64,000 nucleotides of DNA from Limonium bicolor (GCA_023374045.1 CM041779.1:297238167-297302166), one strand, 5' to 3'. Shown: positions 1-10,051, numbered from the stretch's first letter. A program made the numbers and translations. Notes: generated from the sequence alone by a model not told the origin.

Positions 1-610
1 TAACAAAATATTATTTTAAACTGTAAATTAATATCTATAATGTTTGTACGAAAACAATAAACACATTGCATGTAACTAAGTTAACTAACTTGTGTCGTAA
101 AAATACCATATTGCCAAACAACTTCAAATATATCCGCATAAAACAACCATCAAATTATACTGTAAAAAAGCTACAAAAAAAACCATGTCAAACAAAGCCC
201 ATAGTTTCTACCAGAACTCATAAGTAAACGTCCTTCCTAAACAAGTCAAATTGATCCTTCTCTTTATAAATACATCATATACTGTTGTGTCAACTACTAA
301 TAGAGTTAACGATAGCCTGGTTTATAACCTATGACAAATATTCGGTGCGTTTGTGCGAGCAACGTCTTAGGCAGCATTTTGGTGTGGAACCCGTGTGGGA
401 CCCACTGGATCCACAATTTTCCACTACTTTATTTATATGGGCCCCACATTTTTTTTACTTATTTCAGCACCTAGATATGATAGCTAACACAAACAGTCCA
501 CAAACGGATTACAGATTACACACAACAAACTAGACCTGATGAAACCTATTTAACATAATTACACATTGTCTGGCTGGGTTTCTGTTGGGGTGCACAAAAC
601 AAGCATGAAT
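1..610. other. 3' flank of peptide gene, no gene seen
   Basis: This AT-rich stretch lies downstream of the minus-strand peptide gene and probably contains its 3' UTR at the right end. I see no coding region with family resemblance. The short plus-strand ORF at 285-533 has no recognisable motif and biased composition. Confidence 0.4.
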
Positions 611-1530
611 CTACGGTCCGGGAACATTTGGGGGTTCGTGTGCAGGGTTAGGTCCGGTTTTTTCATAGTCATCAAGGTGAATTAGGAGCGTCCTCCCCTG
701 TTTACCTTCAAATCTTTGGTTCTCATGATGAGATTGAAGGCTTCTGCAATCTGGCTGAACCTGCAGTTGATTCAGGTTGGATCATTAGTTCGGTCGATTT
801 GATTGTGACATCCATTGTCAGTTAAGACAAAATGGTGGGATCTGAAGCATTGTATACAATACATGGGTGATGGGTGGGTCTATTTTTGTAAAACCTAGTA
901 ACACTTATTGTGCACGCAAGTCTAACCTACATGTATATGAAAAAGGCGTATCAAACAAAAGGGGAATCATGGATACGCAACATACTTTTACATTGAATTT
1001 TCACTTTTCAAGAGTATATGTGTCTAATTCATCCCGAATTCCACAGCATGATCAAGACAATTCTGGTTGACAAAAAAATACAGGTCTCTATATGGTGAAG
1101 AGCTACTGTGCCGACTCGAGCAAGCAATCGTAAGGTGAATCGATAAGAAAACAACCATTCAAATTTTGAATTCATATACACGCGACGGAGACGGAGAAAG
1201 AAAACATAAGATACTGAAGTACTTGGATAAAACCGGTCTCATCTTGAACTGATGACTGCGTTGAAGAAGTTCCATCCGACTTCAGACTCCCTGTTGTATC
1301 AACATTCGAAACAAAAACAAACGAATGTAAAATTCAGCACCGTCGAAAATAATTCAGTTCCGACGACGACAGCCAGACATCAAACGAGGAAACAACTTAC
1401 TCGATCCACGAGCGACGGCAGCGCATGAAACAAGCAGGATAGTGAGAAGCAAAACCAAGGCCGTGAAGTTACCGCTGCTGCTGCTACTTCTCCTCCTCCT
1501 CGTTCTTTCTATTACACTTACCGTCATCAT
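611..1530 (-). CDS. PSY-family sulfated-tyrosine peptide precursor, three exons
   Basis: Predicted exons are 1530-1401, 1290-1223 and 760-611, all with GT..AG introns. The first donor is GTAAGT, phases match, and the product is 115 aa. Residues 1-21 are basic and Ser-rich; residues 22-40 form a hydrophobic signal sequence ending in a small-residue stretch (SCAAVARG). A variable hydrophilic middle follows, then a C-terminal motif at residues 97-110, DYEKTGPNPAHEPP. This matches the layout of PSY peptides and the bacterial mimic RaxX: Asp-Tyr, then Gly, Asn-Pro, His and Pro at fixed spacing. Acidic residues precede the Tyr, as tyrosylprotein sulfotransferase prefers. Known family role: secreted growth-promoting or stress-balancing peptide sensed by leucine-rich receptor kinases. 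The exon 2 donor (GTACTT) is weak and the exon 3 acceptor could instead lie at about 747, so the middle of the protein is less certain than both ends. Confidence 0.72.
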
Positions 1531-2010
1531 CTTCGCAGAAAGACAGATGAATCTGAAATTGAAGAAGCAAAAGCGAAGATCAAACAGCGGCCAAGTTTAT
1601 TGTCGTGTCTTCTGACTCTAGATTGAGAAGCGAGTAGCCGTAGATAGATCAGAGAGGGGAGCAATGAAAAGTTCTCAACAAGCTGCTAATAATGACGGGC
1701 TTGATCAGAAGGGGAATGATGGAAGACCGACGAAGGTGCTGCAAGTTGTTTCTTGTCATTCTCTGAATGTGTGCTGTGGGTGGGACGAGTATTCGTTGGC
1801 GTTGAGTGGCGGACTGTGGGTAGTGACGTGGGAGGGTGGTGGGTGGGTGGGAAGCGGGGGGTTGGGATTTTAATACCAGCGATGGCCTTAAATAAAGAGC
1901 GGCAATAGCACTAGCAACAAACGAGGGAAATTTTTCCTAACTATACCAATTTCTAGACAAAATTATTTCAGTATCAAAATGTTGTCAAGTAGAAATTTGA
2001 TCAGAAAACT
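1339..2010 (-). repeat. Peptide-gene promoter/exon 1 segment, duplicated at 37297-37962
   Basis: About 670 bases are shared, with scattered substitutions and small indels, with 37297-37962 in the same orientation. The shared block covers the start of intron 1, exon 1, the 5' UTR and the TATA-like region. It stops abruptly at both ends: inside intron 1 on the left and just after GAAAACT on the right. Confidence 0.85.
1888..1894 (-). promoter_or_regulatory. TATA-like box of peptide gene
   Basis: Read on the minus strand this is TATTTAA, about 360 bases upstream of the peptide gene ATG. It is preserved in the second copy at about 37841-37847. A start site about 30 bases downstream would leave a 5' UTR of about 330 bases. 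Position and composition are the only support. Confidence 0.35.
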
Positions 2011-2176
2011 GTCGGACGAAGAGGAGGATCTTCAGGGGGCGTGGATCCACAAAGGATTTTATAATGCCTTTATCATAAAGGTTTTAATAACATTCGTTAG
2101 ATCTACAACCATTTAATCAATGGTTGAGATTAAAACCTAATACTACTAACCTTCTTCTCCTTCTATTTCAGAAAAG

Positions 2177-2386
2177 AAGACAAATCGTTCTACCCCAGCC
2201 GCACCGCACGCGATTTCAGTTCTCCTCTTTTCCTCACCTTCTTCCTCAGCGATTGCACCTTCTTCCTCAGCCAACTGCATCTTCTTCCTCAGCCAACCGC
2301 ACCTTCTTCCTCAGTCAACTGCACCTTCTTCTCCTCACCGTTTGCTAGGGTAGCGACTTCAGCTTCTTTTCGCTAGCAAATTGAAG
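2177..2386 (+). other. 5' leader exon of plant-mobile-domain-like gene
   Basis: A pyrimidine-rich segment ends in TTGAAG followed by a canonical GTAAGT donor at 2387. The nearest good acceptor before the first coding exon is TTTAG at 3522-3526, giving a leader intron of about 1.1 kb. Promoter and exon start are not resolved. The leader lies head-to-head with the peptide gene, so the two may share the roughly 300-650 bp between them. Confidence 0.45.
2247..2338 (+). repeat. Short tandem repeat in leader exon (about 24 bp unit)
   Basis: Four imperfect copies of a unit around CACCTTCTTCCTCAGCCAAC lie in the pyrimidine-rich leader. They could be read as a Pro/Ser/Leu-rich peptide, but composition alone explains that. 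Confidence 0.6.
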
Positions 2387-3526
2387 GTAAGTGGTTGAAA
2401 TGTTGCCGTTGAATGCTGGTGTCTGCTTCGTTATTTCCGTGGCTTTAATCTTTTTTATTCTCAATTTCTCATTTGTATTATTTATGATTTAAGAAAATTT
2501 TAAAACAAATCAGCGGAAAATGTTATTTTGGTTGTTTGGGTTTCGTACTCTACCTATTATTCGAATTGCGAACGTTTCTCAAATGATGGGGATAACAGAT
2601 AACTGCAAGTGGTTCAGAACTCCACATCAATTGAGGGCCCACTCTTAAAAGTCTATTATATGACAATTTAATGCTTAGCTTACGACTCGACAATGCACAT
2701 TATTAGGTTCGTGAAAGATTCCGTGAGCATCATGTACCTTTTTCGATGGTCATTTCGTTACAATAGTTGACTGGCACTTGGGAAAAAAGAGAGGTAGCCG
2801 ATCTTCTATTTTCCAATTGAGTTTTTAGCCTTTACTCTAACCAAGGAAATGCGGGTCAACTTCGATTGTTCACTTACGCTTATTGTAACATTTTGGTCTC
2901 ATGATCAGCGCTCTGAATGTCCTTCATGTTATCAGTTTAAGGGGAATGGATATCCCTCGCCTTAATTCTTTGTTACAGATGTTGTTGCTGCAAAAAACTA
3001 TTGTTGCTTCTTTCTGTTAGCATAATTTTAATCCAGACCCATCTTCAGAGTTCATTTGTCAGTTTAATTGCTTGAGGTCTTGTGAATTTCAGGTGTCTGA
3101 CTAATAATGCTTAATTCCTATAGTGGTGGAGAACTCTAGATACTTCTTTTTAAATGTATACACTTTTGAGCACCAAATTAGTTTTCCATGTATGTTTAAG
3201 CACCAAACGTACACAATTCATGAGCTGGGGAAAATACAATGACATAGCAGCCAATGTCTTATAACAATCACTTTTAGGTTTCTATTGTGCTTGAATTTTT
3301 GTTTGTTTTAGAAATCTTCCAAAATCATCAATTGCTCATATCCAATTTTTCTCAGATGTGGAATCTCATATTGATATGTACTGCCACTAATTCCAAGTCT
3401 TAGTTTCTTGATTAGTGGCAATTCTAGTTGTCCTTTTAAAACTTCGGCACTGTCTGAATTTTATATCTATGCTAATGTTGTAGGTACACTGACTATTATA
3501 CTGTGCTTTTTATTTAAAATCTTTAG

Positions 3527-4150
3527 CAGCTTTAGAATCAATGTATAGATACGGAGGAACTACACAAGGGATAAGAACAATTGTCTACAAGTTGAAAAAT
3601 AATGACAAAAAAATAAAAGCAATAAGAGAGGCTGGCTTTGGTAGCTTCTTAATGATCACTGAAAATTTTGTTCAAGCTGAAATTAAGGAGTATATACTGG
3701 AGCATTATGATGCACAAACAAAACCCTTAGATTTTCAAATGGTAGAGAATTAGAGATCACATCAAAGGATGTAAATCGAGTCTATCTTCTGCCAAATGAG
3801 GGAAAGAAAATCAAAGTAGAAGAAGATCACAAAGAGCTCCTCATGATTCTTAATATGGAGTTGGACTTGAAAATGAACCAAAAGGGTGACACAAGTTTGA
3901 AGTTTGTGAAGAAGAGGTTAGAAGTCACTAAAGAACCTGAGAAATTTGCCAAATTATTTGTGCTTCTAGTGATTGAAACATTATTCCGGCCTACATCTGC
4001 CTATCTTATTGATCTAAGACCATATAGTGAAGTGCTAAGGGACTTGAGATCAATAAGATATTATAATTGGTGTGAACATGTGTTAGAGCTTATCCAAAAA
4101 GATTTCCAAAGGACAAACAAGAGTTTTCGGTGTGACTTGTTCTTTTTCAG
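3527..4150 (+). pseudogene. Plant mobile domain / DUF1985-like (Ulp1-associated) coding exon, frameshifted
   Basis: The exon begins after TTTAG (3526), has ATG at 3541 and ends at a GTAAAT donor (4151). The reading includes AIREAGFGSFL, a MITENFVQAEIKEYILEHYD stretch, and KDVNRVYLLPNEG. This order resembles the N-terminal domain of plant proteins that sit beside Ulp1/C48 peptidases and of plant mobile domain proteins (GFG.LL, then a loop with .P.DV..VLGLP.G). A later part, RPYSEVLRDLRSIRYYNWCE, fits the LRDVxSIKxLNWA region of the same families. The frame is lost near 3751, where one T appears missing, and resumes for ORF 3843-4154. No protease domain is visible. It may be a decayed gene or a fragment carried by a Mutator-like element; an assembly indel could also explain the frameshift. 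Confidence 0.6.
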
Positions 4151-4237
4151 GTAAATAATATTCTATACAAGGTTAGTATTATGCATTTACTTTCTAGTTT
4201 CTTTGTGTGACTGACTTTAAATATTGATTTTATGTAG

Positions 4238-4375
4238 ACACACATGTTAGACTGTTTGTTGGGTCTAGATGAGAACCCGATGGTTGTCTCACCAACTTGC
4301 ACATTGTGGACTAAAAAAAGATGCAAGAGTAAGCTGAAATGGCTCAACAATAATGGCGGAATACATAGAGCTAGA
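4238..4375 (+). pseudogene. Second coding exon of mobile-domain-like gene, left half
   Basis: The acceptor TATGTAG ends at 4237. The reading MLDCLLGLDENPMVVSP followed by a Trp-Thr-Lys-Lys segment fits the segment after the NWA motif in this family (short leucine-rich helix, then W(T)xxxI/Kxx). The frame is open to 4375, where element A begins after the target sequence CTAGA. The exon resumes in the same frame at 9992. Confidence 0.6.
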
Positions 4376-5996
4376 TGTTGGAGTAAAAGTGTGTTAAACT
4401 TCTACCACTTAGGCAGTGTACCTATCGTTTTGCGGAATAGTGGAAATGTGGGTTGTCGTACTCTTGGGGACCTCGCTGTGGATAACTGATAGTATAATAA
4501 ATTGACTGAGAATTTTATAAACAAATTTTATCTTTTTTAGGGAGTGAGATTAACAGTTAAATCATAAGACAAAAATAAAAACAATTAATTAAAACAGAAA
4601 AGAAATAGAAATTGTAAATCTTTTTGGTTTTAAAGAAGCATCCCGGGTTACTCTGCTTACCTATTTTATTTAATTAAATCAATATAACTTTTCCACTTTA
4701 GCAATAAACTCAAGAATCTTAATTAGTTTATTGACCGTTTCCTGTCTAATAAACCCTAATTAATTTAAACAACAAGTGCAAATCTTGCTCAAGTCATAAA
4801 TAAATTAATCGCATTATTAATAATCCCTATTGGAGATAGATTAACCTATACGGCGAGAAACTCTCGCTTCTAGTCGTTAACCCATTTGACTTCCTGTGTC
4901 TAGAACCTTGTTTCAGCACTGCATTTTAACAAAGAACTACAAATATCACTTTAATAATTGTACAAGAGAATTAAAGCGCATTAAGGAGAGGAATCAAAAT
5001 ACTGTTTAGATAAATTATACTGGAAAGCTCATATAACACAATTATATATAATAGGCTTGCTTCTAACCCGGGAAGCTAGATTTATTAATCACACATAATT
5101 ATACAGTAAAACAAACATAAGAAATAAAATAGACGGAACCAACGAAGAAGAACGAACAGACAATCGATTCCTTCGTTGGTTCTCTGGAAACTAACAGCAT
5201 AAGGCTGATGAAGAAAGAAAATAAAATGGAGAAGCGGGAGATAAGAAAATGGAATGGATCGTAGGTGTGAGCGATGGATTATTTACTGGATGGGATCGAA
5301 TTATTTTTGAGCAGAAGGCTTATGGGTTTTATAGAAGGAAGGAGAAGAAGCTGGGGACAGGCTGGAGAAGGAAGAAGACAGAGGGAACAAGGGAACACCG
5401 TGTGAGGAAATTAAGGAGAGGATTGGGGCGGCTGAACGCGTGAGATAATTATCGGTAGGCGCCTGATATTTCTCATCTGGGTAGATGGATAAGTCGCGGA
5501 GAAGATAAACAGCACCGCGTGAAAATCTGGTTCTGGGGGCGCATTTTTAGAGGTGTCCGCGCCTCCGTCCGCCTCAATTCACGCGGACTCCTCTGTCTGA
5601 CCTCGCCAACGTCCGCCCAGGCTCACGCGGACAGAACTCCCGTGTCCTCGCCTCTGTCCGCCTACGCTCACGCGGACGCCACTCGTGTCCTCGCCTCCGT
5701 CCGCCTACACTCACGCGGTCAGAATGAATATGTTTTCTATTTTCACGCGATCTTCAACCGGCTCCAGATTCTTCGTTATAAGTCCGTTTTACTCGCCGTT
5801 TGTTGCGTTGAAAAGCTTGTGAAATAAACTATTTGATTCCAACACTTTTTCCTGTATTTGATACATAAAATCTATCAGTCCATATCAAGACATAAATCTT
5901 AGGAAAAACATACGATAAGTGAGAAATATTATCCTGAAAGTGAGCAAGTATAAGGTAAATTAAACCCTTAAATGTCTATGTATTTCTCACTTATCA
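4376..5996 (-). repeat. Element A, 3' LTR
   Basis: The LTR is 1621 bp, from TGTTGGAGTAAAAG to CACTTATCA, and nearly identical to 8367-9986. It contains the GTCCGC..GCGGAC hairpin cluster at 5551-5720. Confidence 0.93.
5551..5720. repeat. LTR hairpin cluster of element A (GTCCGC/GCGGAC stems)
   Basis: Four stem-loops each pair GTCCGC with GCGGAC (the last with GCGGTC) across a 10-base loop; the loops differ from each other. They lie in the first third of the LTR in the element's own orientation. The same cluster is in the other LTR at about 9543-9712. Confidence 0.8.
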
Positions 5997-6009
5997 AACT
6001 CCCCCATAC
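5997..6009 (-). other. Element A polypurine tract
   Basis: On the minus strand this is TATGGGGGAGTT, immediately before the TG of the 3' LTR, the normal position for plus-strand DNA priming. Confidence 0.75.
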
Positions 6010-6015
6010 TTATCT

Positions 6016-6035
6016 TTTGCTTGTCCTCAAGCAAA
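6016..6035. promoter_or_regulatory. Conserved perfect hairpin next to the polypurine tract (A)
   Basis: TTTGCTTGTCCTCAAGCAAA is an 8-bp perfect stem with a 4-base loop. The identical hairpin is found at 11775-11794 in element B, again just inside the polypurine tract, while surrounding bases differ. That points to selection on the structure or sequence. Confidence 0.7.
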
Positions 6036-7259
6036 TCTTTCTGACATAATGTTTAAACAAGTTAAACTGACAATAACCAAGTAAGGAGAGCACAGAAGAG
6101 GTAATTGCCAATCTTTTCAGATTTTAAAAGGGTACTAATAACATTAATTTTATTAGATAAATTTCTCTATTTCTGAGAATAACTCTGAAGTCCTACAAAA
6201 GAAAGAAAAGCAGTACCATGAGAATTCTGCTTTTAACCCTGAGTCAATCCACCATTTTCTTTCACATTTCCTTGAACGACAAGGGGCATGAAGTAAAATC
6301 TTATTCCATTATACCTTTCAATGCCACATACTCATGATCCATAATGACGATTTTTTTTCATTTTAGTACAGAATGCACGGATACTTCAATTTTGAAGTTC
6401 ATTTTTCTTTTACCTCAGACTTTTCTCTCCACCCTTGTAGCGGTTTTGGGTCTACTATCCCAGATACCGAGTACCTTAGGTAGCCGGGTGATGAAGCACC
6501 CCTAAGAACTTAATAACCGAGTGGACGAGGCCTGTTTAGGATCAGAATATGCCTGTTTGGATCAGAGGAGTACCTCGCCTTGTTCTTTTTCCACCATTTC
6601 ATTCCAATTCAAATCCAGGCTCAAAATCAAAACAAAATTCAAATGATAATTTCCTCAGAATTTTTTTTTTTGAGTAAGGAGCAGAGTGTTTTTTTTTTGT
6701 GTATACCCTTTAAACCTGTTAATACCAGCATTACTCCTTCTATGGCTCCTTCTTTGATTATTAATCTCTTAACAAATTTAAACACAGTGCCGAAAAAGAA
6801 AACTTAAGAGCAAGCTTTTGATTACTATCTCTCCCCCACACTTGAACCAAAGCAATGCCCTCATTGCATAGAAAGAATTAAAATAACAGGGCATGCAAAC
6901 TACCTGGGTAATGATCAAAAAGCATGGTAATAAGAGATATTTAAATTTAAAGAGCAAAGTATGGATAGTGTACTCCCTAGAGTTTGGCAGAGTATGTAGT
7001 GTAGCTCCCCCACACTTGAGTTCAGCTGTCGGAATGTGTAAGATGTTCCTGAAATAATTATTCTAAACAACCAGAAGAACTCAAGTTAATTCTCCTCGTT
7101 CTCTCTCCTCTCTCTTTTTTATTTATAAAAACATATATAGGAATAATATGAAAGACAAAACATAAAACAAAAAAAATAGTAGGGAAATAATATTTAACCA
7201 CTGGGTTGCCTCCCAGTAAGCTGCCCGTATTTATAGTCTTTGGCTAGACTCCCGCTTCG
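6036..7259 (-). other. Element A 3' untranslated block with extra polypurine-like motifs
   Basis: No coding region is recognised. Two further G-rich polypurine-like motifs (minus strand GTGTGGGGGAG) occur at about 6831-6845 and 7006-7019. The first is followed by the small hairpin GCAATGCCCTCATTGC. The boundary piece GTTGCCTCCCA at 7204-7214 also occurs in element B. The block matches 11758-12850 of B, where it directly follows the pol stop; here it directly follows the 272-aa ORF. Confidence 0.65.
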
Positions 7260-8078
7260 TTATCCTGGATCAAAAATAAAAGTAGACAACAGCTTCGCCA
7301 GGAAAACGAAGTTAGCAGTAATTAAGAGCAAACCACCTGGATCAAAACAGAACGTTAACTCGGCAAATAAAATAGGAAAATGTATACTCCACAAAACCTG
7401 GTGTTTGAGGAGGTACTGCCGGTAACGTAGTTCTAACAGGAGACCAGGTGGTGATGACTTTTCTTCCTCAAATTGGAGGATGTAAACATCCTCCTCTTGT
7501 TGTTGAGGCTTATGGAGGCAGGGTGAGAGTTGATGAGAGACTGGTGGTAGCGGTGTTCCTTCCTTAGATTCGAGAATATAAATATCCTCTTCCGGTTGAT
7601 GAGACTCACACAAAATATCTTCAGCTTTTAACTGCTCCTCTTGTGCTGGGGATGGAGATGGAGGAGAATTGTAACTCTCAGACATTTGCTCCAACTCGGC
7701 GTCGGAGAAAAATGTCCTGATAAGTTTCTTTATCTCCTCATCAGAACTTGTACCTTCAATAATATCTGGCTTGAATCGATCTTCACTCATTGGACTCACC
7801 ACTGGAATCTCTTCTAGCGGCTTGGTCTGACTCGGGAGGAATTCGTCTGGCCCTTGTGTAGATTGCTGTTCATTCTGATTGAAGTAGCAGTATCCCAACT
7901 GAGCTTCTTGGTACTGTGTATTAGCCTGGTCGACTTCCCACCAATACGGCTCTCGATTTGACTGTTGAGGTGATTGATAATCCTTGACCAACCTTTGATA
8001 TGAAGACATCTCCTCTTGCATGTGAGTCCATTCCAAATTGATCAACAATCTCTTCACTTCATCGTCGCCGCTCTCCAT
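7260..8078 (-). CDS. 272-aa acidic ORF of element A, function unknown
   Basis: This ORF sits where gag-pol would be, starting about 260 bases after the primer site and ending at the 3' block shared with B. It is acidic and rich in Glu, Gln, Ser and Pro, with Tyr/Trp clusters near residues 40-65 (PYWWEVDQ). A motif is repeated: EEDIYIL near residue 165 and EEDVYIL near residue 195. No zinc knuckle, capsid motif, transmembrane segment or catalytic motif is visible. The last roughly 55 residues turn hydrophobic and contain FDPG twice; they may be a frame-slipped tail rather than true protein. It could be a captured host fragment, a highly diverged structural protein, or a relic. I do not recognise the family. 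Confidence 0.55.
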   Translation of the reverse strand: MESGDDEVKRLLINLEWTHMQEEMSSYQRLVKDYQSPQQSNREPYWWEVDQANTQYQEAQLGYCYFNQNEQQSTQGPDEFLPSQTKPLEEIPVVSPMSEDRFKPDIIEGTSSDEEIKKLIRTFFSDAELEQMSESYNSPPSPSPAQEEQLKAEDILCESHQPEEDIYILESKEGTPLPPVSHQLSPCLHKPQQQEEDVYILQFEEEKSSPPGLLLELRYRQYLLKHQVLWSIHFPILFAELTFCFDPGGLLLITANFVFLAKLLSTFIFDPG

Positions 8079-8340
8079 AATCAGTAACTATCCTACAAAA
8101 AACAAAAATAAAAATACCAAGTAGAATAGAACTAAAAATAGAAAAGAAATACAAAAACAAAAATTAACTAAATAGAAAAACTAAATACGAAATAAAAAAG
8201 AGATAAAAGAAAATAGCTAAAATAAAAGGTAAATAAAATTAAAATTAAATAAAGTGAGAACAAAATAAAATAAAACAGATATAAACAAAATTAAACAGAT
8301 ATCTCAATCAAATTAAAAATTATCAATTAACCTTGCCGGA

Positions 8341-8360
8341 GGTCCCCGGCAACGGCGCCA
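8341..8360 (-). other. Element A primer binding site
   Basis: The minus-strand sequence starts TGGCGCCGTTGCCGGGGA, six bases inside the 5' LTR. This type of site is complementary to the 3' end of plant tRNA-Asp and is usual for the Athila lineage. Confidence 0.85.
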
Positions 8361-8366
8361 AAAACT

Positions 8367-9986
8367 TGTTGGAGTAAAAGTGTGTTAAACTTCTACCACT
8401 TAGGCAGTGTACCTATCGTTTTGCGGAATAGTGGAAATGTGGTTGTTCGTCGTACTCTTGGGGACCTCGTTGTGGGAAACTGATAGTATAATAAATTGAC
8501 TGAGAATTCTATAAACAGATTTTATCTTTTTTAGGGAGTAGATTAACAGTTAAATCATAAGACAATAATAAAAACAATTAATTAAAACAGAAAAAGAAAT
8601 AGAAATTGTAAATCTTTTTGGTTTTAAAAGAAGCATCCCGGGTTACTCTGCTTACCTATTTTATTTAATTAAATCAATATAACTTTCCACTTTAGCAATA
8701 AACTCAAGAATCTTAATTAGTTTATTGACCGTTCCTGTCTAATAAACCCTAATTAATTTAAACAACAAGTGCAAATCTTGCTCAAGTCATAAATAAATTA
8801 ATCGCATTATTAATAATCCCTATGGAGATAGATTAACTATACGGCGAAGAAACTCTCGCTTCTAGTCGTTAACCCATTGACTTCCTGTGTCTAGAACCTT
8901 TGTTTCAGCACTGCATTGTAACAAAGAACTACAATATCACTTTAATAATTGTACAAGAGAATTAAAGCGCATTAAGGAGAGGAATCAAAATATGTTTAGA
9001 TAAAATTATACTGAAAGCTCATATAACACAATTATATAAAATAGGCTTGCTTCTAACCCGGGAAGCTAGATTTATTAATCACACATAATTATACAGTAAA
9101 ACAAACATAAGAAATAAAATAGACGGAACCCAACGAAGAAGAACGAAAAACAGACAATCTATTCCTTCTGGTTTCTGGAAACTAACAGATAAGGTGATGA
9201 AGAAAGAAATAAAATGGAGAAGCGGGGAGATAAGAAAATGGAATGGATCGTAGGTGTGAGCGATGGATTATTTACTGGATGGGATCGAATTATTTTTGAG
9301 CTGAAGGCTCGTGGGTTTTTATAGAAGGAAGGAGAGAAGCTGGGGACAGGCCTGGAGAAGGAGAAGAGAATGGAGGAAACAGGGAACACCGTGTGAGGAA
9401 ATTAAGGAGAGGATTGGGCGGCTGAACGCGTGAGATAATTAGAGGTAGGCGCCTATATTTCTCATCTGGGTAGATGGATAAGTTGCGGAGAAGATAAACA
9501 GCACCGCGTGAAAATTTGGTTCTGGGGGCGCATTTTTAGAGGTGTCCGCGCCTCCGTCCGCCTCAATTCACGCGGACTCCTCTGTCTGACCTCGCCAACG
9601 TCCGCCCAGGCTCACGCGGACAGAACTCCCGTGTCCTCTGCCTCTGTCCGCCTACGCTCACGCGGACGCCACTCGTGTCCTCGCCTCCGTCCGCCTACGC
9701 TCACGCGGTCAGAATGAATATGTTTTCTATTTTCACGCGATCTTCAACCGGCTCCAGATTCTTCGTTATAAGTCTGTTTTACTCGCCGTTTGTTGCGTTG
9801 AAAAGCTTGTGAAATAAACTATTTGATTCCAACACTTTTTCCTGTATTTGATACATAAAATCTATCAGTCCATATCAAGACATAAATCTTAGGAAAAACA
9901 TACGATAAGTGAGAAATATTATCCTGAAAGTGAGCAAGTATAAGATAAATTAAACCCTTAAATGTCTATGTATTTCTCACTTATCA
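8367..9986 (-). repeat. Element A, 5' LTR
   Basis: This 1620-bp copy of 4376-5996 carries the hairpin cluster at 9543-9712. Its end TTATCA is followed by the CTAGA duplication. Confidence 0.93.
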
Positions 9987-9991
9987 CTAGA

Positions 9992-10051
9992 TTGCTGAAT
10001 GAGTTACACACTGTGGAAAATGCATTAAACGCAGAAGAAATCTTGGAACAG
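9992..10051 (+). pseudogene. Second coding exon of mobile-domain-like gene, right half
   Basis: After removal of A and one CTAGA copy, the frame continues for exactly 20 codons (LLNELHTVENALNAEEILEQ) to GGAACAG and a GTTTAA donor. The helical, Leu/Glu-rich character fits the region after the mobile domain. The next exon (32275) is in a phase that does not match, so an exon may be missing or the gene may be decayed. Confidence 0.55.

Larger units (their letters stand above)
4371..9991 (-). mobile_element. Element A: non-autonomous Athila-like LTR retrotransposon with 5-bp duplications
   Basis: LTRs are 4376-5996 and 8367-9986, both TG..CA bounded. They are flanked by direct copies of CTAGA at 4371-4375 and 9987-9991. 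On the minus strand the primer site (8341-8360) lies just inside the right LTR and the polypurine tract just inside the left, so the element reads right to left. The internal 2.37 kb has no gag, RT or integrase; it carries one 272-aa ORF plus a 3' block also present in element B. LTR sequence, primer site and 3' block place it with Athila element B, which could supply proteins in trans. The two LTRs differ mainly by single-base insertions and deletions. Confidence 0.93.

Noticed and set aside
285..533. 82-aa plus-strand ORF in the peptide-gene 3' flank
   Set aside because: No motif, AT-biased composition, and no homologous reading in the surrounding sequence.
1516..1521. GTAAGT inside exon 1 of the peptide gene as a real donor
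   Set aside because: Using it would remove the signal peptide; the donor at 1400 gives matching phases through to the DY motif.
1664..1873. 69-aa Gly/Trp-rich plus-strand ORF overlapping the peptide-gene promoter
   Set aside because: It is antisense to the 5' UTR/promoter and is broken in the duplicate at 37.6 kb; composition follows GGTGGG repeats.
5519..5827. ORFs across the LTR hairpin clusters (also 9508-9717, 11122-11436, 31671-31946)
   Set aside because: They arise from GC-rich repeats without stops; the frame is not conserved between the paired LTRs.
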